Assembly: GCA_025351065.1 (NCBI GenBank)
Contig: JANXWQ010000159.1
Location: forward strand, 1-13,367
Length of the DNA stretch: 13,367 nucleotides
Direction of reading: 5' to 3'
DNA from: Chthoniobacter sp.
GTDB taxonomy: Bacteria > Verrucomicrobiota > Verrucomicrobiia > Chthoniobacterales > Chthoniobacteraceae
Made by a program: the position numbers and the translations under genes. How positions within the stretch are numbered: the stretch's first letter is position 1; each line of letters starts with the position of its first letter. Of the stretch, positions 9,201 through 13,367 are shown piece after piece. The notes beneath the pieces were generated by a model. It was given only the letters and a program-made list of their open reading frames with translations, did not search any database and was not told where the DNA came from.

Positions 9201-9370
9201 GCAGCGTGCCGGGCAAACAGTACGAGGTGCTGGCGACGGGCAGCCTCGCTCAGACGTTCACGACCATCAGCGGCGCGACGCCCATCCCCGCCGCGGGCGC
9301 GACCACGACTTACACCGACGGCAGCGCGACCGGCGGCACGAAGTTTTACAAAGTGCGCGTGCTGCCGTAG
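6260..9370 (+). CDS. Secreted GH13 alpha-amylase-family protein with FnIII-like and Ca-repeat C-terminus
   Basis: A predicted 1036-residue exported alpha-glucan-active enzyme. Signal peptide at 1-23 (AKILIALWVALFSASPLLAG). An N-terminal beta-rich, E-set or carbohydrate-binding-like region spans about 24-180 and carries an acidic loop, DADGDGIEDG (90-99). The barrel starts near ILYEVNPLTII. GH13 motifs: region I MFDAPFNHTS (D319, N323, H324), region II LDALRADFGQ (R487, nucleophile D489), region III FMAESLDG (E518), region IV SSHDEDH (H576, D577). The catalytic triad is intact and the region I Asn is kept, unlike the upstream amylase. Region II lacks the usual D-A-x-K-H, so this is another GH13 subtype; exact specificity (amylase, neopullulanase-like or other) cannot be read. 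An FnIII-like domain follows (about 835-933), then DQDGDGERNDSEDF (near 938-951) and a C-terminal module (974-1036) ending FYKVRVLP. GTG start chosen from signal peptide and RBS. The 3' end overlaps the convergent M50 gene by 25 bp. Confidence 0.9.
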   Translation: MNPAKILIALWVALFSASPLLAGTLKISANSAVRVTATEVEGNYTTTHLFVDEVAGDSLPVTIFFDPGTTGVQTAEVFTNLNRRDRAQLDADGDGIEDGIKPPNGDGFIAGDDANYYKTYTMTGVSGGYQLTLNVAKTGAYRLTARYRLNTESGQSPGPWHYYNADGGHRDHCLVVSPKKARDIILYEVNPLTIIAEGSLAGQRGTFADLANGLGAGHKPRFSLQYVKDLGCNTLWFQPIHPNGIAGRQTDPATSQPFEVGSPYAVKNFFEVMPLMAKGFTPGGTPATNDTAASRAQAMTELQSFAAAADAAGVDMMFDAPFNHTSYDTELAALGQTFWGNDGSTATSEIRNVEGRFFSRTDAYDMRASGAGNVALAPDRYDFGKFADTYDVYYGRYAALVTNNSTQTNYLNEGDWFDYSINKVAGVETGADDGNASGDGHGHFDAITQKVWRYFAAYTLHWLDQTGYPANAAGASLNSTVGLDALRADFGQGLPPQCWEYIINKTRTRKWNFVFMAESLDGGAVTYRSARHFDILNENIVFPLHAAQVTNDFRNIYETRRNAYGQALVLLNSSSHDEDHYKDPFHALIRYAANSTIDGVPLIFPGQELGLSGTVVPPSNTDTGDTSYFGYDRYEVNFGKPIPHFKKFNSLMPLWLKTTPGDATYNYGLAQLAAGYSGIGQARKGSAALRSSNRYYLNLNDTTQHGQIFSVAKYEAKNGAPNFSDTVFCFVNLDRNATPATVGANKFNVNIDTDANGVNDFGIKPARTYNVKNLAAYTGTDANRRSVFLIPGGVLGSSLLTQGLAVALNRVPVTDAAWATAPYEAQYLKLYDVTPPPAAGAPGTPKPYTIGMQVTFSWTAASDPEGGISGYHVVISTQPGGAGTVLFDGTAAGAGKTVTAAFGQTLYATVRAINNAGIESAAASSSAGGTIALDPAGDQDGDGERNDSEDFAGTSPLDGASLFEITQATRLSASSVQLTWSSVPGKQYEVLATGSLAQTFTTISGATPIPAAGATTTYTDGSATGGTKFYKVRVLP

Positions 9371-10353
9371 CCGGCGCGCGGCGGCAGCTTCGCGGGCGAA
9401 GGCTGGTAGGTCGCGGCGCCCGCCACTACCGGCACTCGGTCGCTGCGACGCTCCTGACGTTGCAGCAGTTCGTCCTGCGCCCAGTGCATGCCGAGGTAGA
9501 GCAGGGCGATCAGCCCGAAGTACATCGCAGCCATCGCGCCGCGGCGTGCTGGCGGGACTTCAAAATAACGCTCCTGCTCGGGCGTGCGCTTGCGGAAGAG
9601 CGACAGCACTTGCGGCACCGAGAGGAGGAGGATCAGGATGATGATGAAGTTCGGGCGCTGCCACGCCATCCAGCCCATGATGGCCAGGCCCGGCAGCCAC
9701 AGCCACGGCGAGAGCGCGGTGGCCACGCGCCCGCCGTCGAGCTGGCCGAGCGGGGTGAGATTGAAGAGGTTCAAAAAGTAAGCGGTGAAGGCGAGGCTGA
9801 TGAGCAGCGGCGAATCCAGCGCCATGCCGAGGAGCTGGCAGGCCAGCGCGGCCAGCGAGCCGAGGATCGGCCCGCCGATACCGACGCACGCTTCCATCCA
9901 TGCATCGCGCGGCGCGTCCTTCAGCGCGATGAAGGCGCCCATGAACGGGATGAAAACCGGAGCCCCGACTTTCAAGCCAAACATGCGCGCGGCGACTAGG
10001 TGCCCGCATTCGTGGAGGAGCAGCAGCACCACGAAACCGACGCCCCATCTCCAGCCCCAGAGCATCGCGTACGTCCCCATCATCAGCAGCATGGAGCCGC
10101 CTGATTTTAAGAGGATCGGCAGAAACTTCAGCGCTGGGAGGAGGAAAAATTTCAACTGCCCGAAAAACTTCAGCACCACGATGCCCGCGGCGGCGAGCGG
10201 GCCGAAAATCTTTTTCCAAGTCGAATGAGGTTCGGGCGGCCCGTCCCCGACGATGGGCGGCCGCGGAAAATTCTGCGTGGCGGACAGCGGACGCTCGGGA
10301 ACCGGCGGGCCGGAAGGCGAATCGGGTGGATAGTTCACGCGGACAAACAGCAT
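9346..10353 (-). CDS. M50-family (site-2-type) membrane zinc metalloprotease
   Basis: 335-residue polytopic inner-membrane protease, expected to cut substrates within or near the membrane. The N-terminus (about 5-45) is Pro-rich and probably cytosolic, followed by several hydrophobic segments from about 50 to 255 and one at 272-290. The zinc motif HECGH (H114, E115, H118) lies in the segment VVLLLLHECGHLVAARM. The second motif NLTPLGQLDGG (198-208) supplies the third ligand D206. Between them are FIPFMGAFIALKDAP and a GIGGPILGS glycine turn. No PDZ or CBS domain is seen, so it is unlike RseP or SpoIVFB-CBS forms. The ATG at 10353 is chosen because upstream sequence in this frame is antisense to pheS; an in-frame GTG at 10338 is an alternative. 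No clear Shine-Dalgarno. Divergent from pheS; the stop codon TAA lies inside the neighbouring GH13 gene. Substrate unknown; no anti-sigma factor is nearby. Confidence 0.92.
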   Translation of the reverse strand: MLFVRVNYPPDSPSGPPVPERPLSATQNFPRPPIVGDGPPEPHSTWKKIFGPLAAAGIVVLKFFGQLKFFLLPALKFLPILLKSGGSMLLMMGTYAMLWGWRWGVGFVVLLLLHECGHLVAARMFGLKVGAPVFIPFMGAFIALKDAPRDAWMEACVGIGGPILGSLAALACQLLGMALDSPLLISLAFTAYFLNLFNLTPLGQLDGGRVATALSPWLWLPGLAIMGWMAWQRPNFIIILILLLSVPQVLSLFRKRTPEQERYFEVPPARRGAMAAMYFGLIALLYLGMHWAQDELLQRQERRSDRVPVVAGAATYQPSPAKLPPRAGYGSTRTL

Positions 10354-10476
10354 TGCCGCCGGGAAGAAGCAAGCGGGGCCTTGCCGCGCGCCGGCCACCG
10401 GCGACTCCACTTTTTCCGAGCGCGCCGGACTTGCGCTGCGCCGCCGGCTCTGCATCCTCTCGCCTCCCGCTTTTCC
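10354..10476. promoter_or_regulatory. Divergent intergenic region between M50 protease gene and pheS
   Basis: A 123-base gap that should contain both promoters. It is very GC-rich and no -10/-35 pair stands out. A perfect 6-bp hairpin with a three-base loop, cgccgg cca ccggcg, is at 10389-10403. Neither start codon has a purine-rich Shine-Dalgarno; ctcgcctcccgcttttcc precedes the pheS ATG. No leader peptide or T-box-like element was recognised for pheS. Confidence 0.35.
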
Positions 10477-11490
10477 ATGGATCAACAACTCGCCCAACTC
10501 CGCACCGACGCCCTCGCCGAAGTCGCCAGCGCCGCCGACGAGGCCGCGCTGGAAGCCGCGCGGATCAAGTATCTGGGCCGCTCCGGCGGCATCACCGCGA
10601 TCAGCGAAGGCATGAAGTCGCTGGGCAAGGACGACAAGCCGCGCATTGGCAAACTGCTCAACGAAACACGCAACGCCGTGACCGCCGCGCTCGATGAACG
10701 CAAGGCCGCGCTCGCCGCCAATGCCGATGCCGCCGCCTTCGCCGGCATCGACGTGACCCTCCCCGGCACCGCGCCGCGCCCCGGCACGCTGCATCCGATC
10801 ACGCAGCTCCAGGACCGCGCCATCCAAATTTTCCGCCGCATGGGTTTCGCCCTTGCTGACGGCCCCGACATCGAGACCGAGTGGCATTGCTTCGACGCGC
10901 TCAACACGCCCGCCGACCATCCCGCGCGCAACGAGCAGGACACTTTCTACCTGCCCGACGGACGCCTGCTGCGCACGCACACCAGCACCATTCAAATTCG
11001 CACCATGGAACAGTGCGCGCCGCCCATCCGCATCATCGCGCCCGGAGCGGCTTACCGGCGCGACGAAGTGGATGCCACCCACCTCGCGCAGTTCAACCAG
11101 ATGGAAGGCCTCTATGTCGCCGAAGGCGTCAGCGTCGCCGACCTCAAAGGCACCCTCGAATTCTTCTTCCGCGAGCTGTTCGGCCTCGACACGCAGTTCC
11201 GTTTCCGCCCGCACTTTTTCCCGTTCCCCGAGCCCCGTTTTGAGGTGGAAATCAAAACGCGCGCGCTCGGCGCGAGCGACCGCTGGCTGGAAATCGCCGG
11301 CTGCGGCATGGTTGATCCGGCCGTCTTCGAGTCCATCAATGCGAAGCGCGGCGACACCGCTTTCGATCCCGAGAAATTCACCGGCTTCGCCTTCGGCTTC
11401 GGTCTGGATCGGCTCGCGATGATTATGTCCGGCACGCCTGACATCCGCGCCTTTACGGAAAACGACCTGCGCTTCCTCGCGCAGTTTTGA
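10477..11490 (+). CDS. pheS: Phenylalanine--tRNA ligase alpha subunit
   Basis: Catalytic subunit of the alpha2-beta2 class II synthetase that charges tRNA-Phe in the cytosol. At 337 residues it is close to the usual bacterial length of about 330-350. The N-terminal coiled-coil arm contains KYLGRSGGITAISEGMKSLG (31-50). The catalytic core shows ALADGPDIETEWHCFDALN (125-143), HPARNEQDTFYLP (148-160), motif 2 around RTHTSTIQIRTM (166-177), FNQMEGL (206-212), and motif 3 GFGLDRLAMIMSGTPDIR (307-324). The segment usually read as FPFTEPS is FPFPEPR here (about 248-254). The frame extends upstream to 10225, but those residues have no PheS character and the arm starts properly at MDQQLAQLRTDAL. Its partner pheT, often directly downstream in other bacteria, is not in the window; a palindromic repeat and rnr follow instead. 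Identity is near certain. Confidence 0.97.
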   Translation: MDQQLAQLRTDALAEVASAADEAALEAARIKYLGRSGGITAISEGMKSLGKDDKPRIGKLLNETRNAVTAALDERKAALAANADAAAFAGIDVTLPGTAPRPGTLHPITQLQDRAIQIFRRMGFALADGPDIETEWHCFDALNTPADHPARNEQDTFYLPDGRLLRTHTSTIQIRTMEQCAPPIRIIAPGAAYRRDEVDATHLAQFNQMEGLYVAEGVSVADLKGTLEFFFRELFGLDTQFRFRPHFFPFPEPRFEVEIKTRALGASDRWLEIAGCGMVDPAVFESINAKRGDTAFDPEKFTGFAFGFGLDRLAMIMSGTPDIRAFTENDLRFLAQF

Positions 11491-11540
11491 AGAAGATCGC
11501 GCGCATCCGCAAGAACGCGTCCAGCCGCGCGAAGCGAGCC

Positions 11541-11738
11541 AAAACCCTGCCGTCATTCTGAACGGAGTTCCGGGAGGCTTTGCGACCGGAGCGTAGTGAA
11601 GAATCGCTGATAGAAATGGGCGGAGGCCGCGGGAGTGATGGCGTGCCCCCACCCGCCGCCTCCGCCCGCGGTACAGTCAGCGGTTCTTCACTCCGCCATT
11701 GTCGCAAAGCCTGCGTTCAGAATGACGGCAGGTTTTTT
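11541..11738. repeat. Long palindromic MITE-like intergenic element
   Basis: A nearly continuous inverted repeat of about 195 bases. Outer arms are perfect over 19 bases (11546-11564 with 11714-11732; core cgtcattctgaacg). Next come perfect 12-base arms aggctttgcgac/gtcgcaaagcct (11575-11586 with 11701-11712), then a 15-of-16 arm agtgaagaa-cgctga (11595-11610 with 11677-11692), then gggcggaggc/gcctccgccc (11618-11627 with 11658-11667). The loop lies near 11628-11657. The cattctgaacg...gtgaagaat pattern matches, from memory, palindromic elements scattered between genes in several bacterial phyla. No transposase is encoded; mobility would have to be in trans. Confidence 0.8.
11714..11738 (+). 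terminator. Probable intrinsic terminator at the right arm of the palindrome
   Basis: The right outer arm of the palindrome ends ggcagg and is followed immediately by six T (11733-11738), the layout of a factor-independent terminator for pheS transcripts. On the other strand, aaaa at 11541-11544 mirrors it less well, with one extra C. The long distance between the arms makes efficiency uncertain. Confidence 0.45.
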
Positions 11739-11780
11739 CTCTCCTCGCGGACATGCGCCGCGGCGGCTACGAATGGCTGC

Positions 11781-13367
11781 GTGAAATCATTGCCGCTCCG
11801 CGAACGCATCCTCCGACAACTCCAGGCCAAAGACTACCGCCCGCTCGACAAGGTCGGCATGTCCCAGGCCCTGAAATGGCCGCATGAGAAGCGCGGCGTT
11901 TTGAAGGACATGCTGATCGAGATGGAGCAGGCGGGCGAAATCGCGCGCATCCGCGACGACCGCTACGTGCTGCCGCAGACGGCCGACCTCATCACCGGCA
12001 CGCTGCAAGTCCACACCGGCGGCAACGCGCATCTGCTCAGCAGCACGCCGGGCGCGAAGGACATCTTCATCTCCGCGGTGAACCTCGGCACGGCGATGCA
12101 CGGCGACAAGGTGACCGCGCGGGTGATGCACGAAGGCCACCAGCAGCGCGCGGGCACGGTCGAGGGGCGCGTGGTCAAAATCCTTGAGCGCGTGAACACG
12201 ACGGTCGTCGGCACGCTGCAATCGACGAAGAAATTCTTTTACGTCATCCCCGACGATTCGCGGCTCCAGCACGACATTTACGTGCGGCCTGCGGGTGGCG
12301 TGGTTGGCGGGGAATCGCCCGCGGTGGGAAAGCCGGACCGCGGCCAGCGCAGCCACGCGCCGGTGAAACGCAGCGGCATGCCCGCGCCGCGCGTGGGCGA
12401 CAAAGTCGTGGTGCGTCTCGATCCGTGGGAAAGCCGGCACGTCAATCCCGAGGGCGAAATCATCGAGGTGCTCGGGCCGGCCAGCGCGCCGGGCGTGGAC
12501 ATGCTCTCCATCATTCGGAAGCACAATCTCCCGCTGGAATTTCCGGGCTCAGTCGAGCGCGAGGCCGAGCGCATTGCCGAAACCATCCCGCCCGAGGAGA
12601 TCGCCAAGCGCGAGGACCTGCGCGGCGGTTTCGTCATCACCATCGACCCGGATGACGCGAAGGATTTCGACGACGCCATCAATGTCGAGCGCACTGCGAA
12701 TGGCTGGCAGCTCGGCGTCCACATCGCCGATGTCTCGCACTACGTCCGGCCCGGCGGGGCGCTGGACAAAGAGGCGCGCGCGCGCGGCAATTCCACGTAT
12801 CTCGCCGACCGCGTCATCCCCATGCTCCCCGAGCGGCTGAGCAACGGCATCTGCTCGCTCAAGCCCGGCGTCGAGCGGCTCACCTTCTCCGCGTTCATCG
12901 ACTTCGACGCGCAGGGCCGCATCCGCAAAGCCCGCTTCGCCCGCACCGTGATAAGGAGCGCCGCGCGGCTCACCTACCGGCAGGCTTTCGCCATTTTGGA
13001 AAACCGCCCGCCGCCGCCCACGCCAAACTACGAGCGCGGCGGCACCGTGCATCTCGACTCTGCGCCCGTGCCGCTCATGGTCACGCCCGAGCTGCGCGAC
13101 CGCGTCCACACCGCGTGGGAACTCGCCTCTTTGCTGCGCAAGAACCGCTTCGCCGCCGGCTCCCTCGACCTCGAATTCCCCGAGGTCAAAATCTGGCTCG
13201 ACGACCAGGGCCGCGCCGAGCGGCTGGAGAAAATGGACAACGACATCTCCCACCAGCTCGTCGAGGAATGCATGCTCGCGGCCAATGAAGTCGTGGCGCA
13301 GGAGCTGAAGAACCGCAACACCCCCGCCATCTACCGCATCCACGAAGACCCCGACACCGACCGGCTC
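11781..13367 (+). CDS. rnr: Ribonuclease R, N-terminal part (runs off window)
   Basis: A processive 3'-to-5' exoribonuclease that degrades structured RNA in the cytosol. 529 codons are present, open to the window edge; typical RNase R is 700-800 residues, so the end of the RNB domain and the S1 domain lie outside. In order: a winged-helix-like N-terminus (about 1-65, LRERILRQLQAKDYRPL to IRDDRYVLP), two cold-shock/OB regions (about 70-250, starting TGTLQVHTGGNAHLL), then the RNB domain from REDLRGG. The catalytic stretch TIDPDDAKDFDDAI keeps the four acidic residues D289, D295, D297 and D298. LGVHIADVSHYV, ARGNSTYLADRVIPMLPERL and ICSLKPGVERLTFS follow, all typical. LVEECMLAANEVVA near the edge also fits. 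The start is GTG at 11781; no in-frame ATG exists before codon 27 and no strong Shine-Dalgarno is seen, so TTG at 11790 is possible. Start is 42 bases after the T tract of the palindromic element. Confidence 0.93.
   Translation, partial: MKSLPLRERILRQLQAKDYRPLDKVGMSQALKWPHEKRGVLKDMLIEMEQAGEIARIRDDRYVLPQTADLITGTLQVHTGGNAHLLSSTPGAKDIFISAVNLGTAMHGDKVTARVMHEGHQQRAGTVEGRVVKILERVNTTVVGTLQSTKKFFYVIPDDSRLQHDIYVRPAGGVVGGESPAVGKPDRGQRSHAPVKRSGMPAPRVGDKVVVRLDPWESRHVNPEGEIIEVLGPASAPGVDMLSIIRKHNLPLEFPGSVEREAERIAETIPPEEIAKREDLRGGFVITIDPDDAKDFDDAINVERTANGWQLGVHIADVSHYVRPGGALDKEARARGNSTYLADRVIPMLPERLSNGICSLKPGVERLTFSAFIDFDAQGRIRKARFARTVIRSAARLTYRQAFAILENRPPPPTPNYERGGTVHLDSAPVPLMVTPELRDRVHTAWELASLLRKNRFAAGSLDLEFPEVKIWLDDQGRAERLEKMDNDISHQLVEECMLAANEVVAQELKNRNTPAIYRIHEDPDTDRL

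Noticed and set aside
10225..10476. Longer N-terminus for PheS
   Set aside because: It would overlap the protease gene and adds Arg-rich sequence unlike PheS; the known arm starts at the ATG at 10477.
10354..11652. Extension of the M50 protease frame upstream by more than 400 codons
   Set aside because: It is antisense to pheS; the protease proper begins near 10353 and is complete for its family.
11496..11954. 15-base direct repeat atcgcgcgcatccgc at 11496-11510 and 11940-11954
   Set aside because: The second copy encodes IARIR within rnr; in a sequence this GC-rich such a match is likely to be chance and no boundary features accompany it.
1..13367. CRISPR array, tRNA, rRNA, phage or transposase genes
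   Set aside because: No regularly spaced repeats, no cloverleaf or rRNA core sequence, and no integrase or transposase motifs were seen in any frame.

Overview
The window is GC-rich and looks like a chromosomal piece from Verrucomicrobiota. The clearest taxonomic hints are two large secreted glycoside hydrolases that end in D-x-D-G-D-G calcium-binding repeats plus a short beta-rich tail ending FYKVR/YYRVR, and a Tyr/Trp-rich DUF6600-type secreted protein. Both are combinations I associate with that phylum. No composition or phylogeny test could be run, so the assignment is inference. Five of the six genes lack a convincing Shine-Dalgarno sequence, or have too little upstream sequence to judge.

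Layout: (1) 12-4124 (+) is a 1370-residue secreted GH13 alpha-amylase-family protein with a liquefying-amylase-like barrel. (2) 4125-4465 is a convergent intergenic region with a compact family of short direct and inverted repeats. (3) 4466-6151 (-) is a 561-residue secreted DUF6600-type protein with tandem aromatic repeats and a very long Pro/Lys/Glu tail. (4) 6152-6259 is a divergent promoter region. (5) 6260-9370 (+) is a second secreted GH13 protein of 1036 residues, with a different catalytic-domain subtype but the same kind of C-terminal tail. (6) 9346-10353 (-) is an M50 (site-2-type) membrane metalloprotease whose 3' end overlaps the GH13 gene by 25 bp. (7) 10354-10476 is a second divergent region. 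(8) 10477-11490 (+) is pheS. (9) 11491-11780 is an intergenic region dominated by a ~195-bp palindromic, MITE-like element ending in a T tract. (10) 11781-13367 (+) is the 5' part of rnr (RNase R), which runs off the right edge.

How they fit together: the left two thirds looks like a small extracellular alpha-glucan degradation locus, with two non-redundant GH13 enzymes flanking and (for one) divergently transcribed from a cell-surface or periplasmic DUF6600 protein. No transporter, SusCD-like pair or regulator is visible. The right third is housekeeping: membrane proteolysis, tRNA charging and RNA decay. pheS is not followed by pheT. The most unusual items are the C-terminal module shared by the two otherwise dissimilar amylases, the substitutions at usually conserved Asn positions in the first amylase, and the two intergenic repeat elements.
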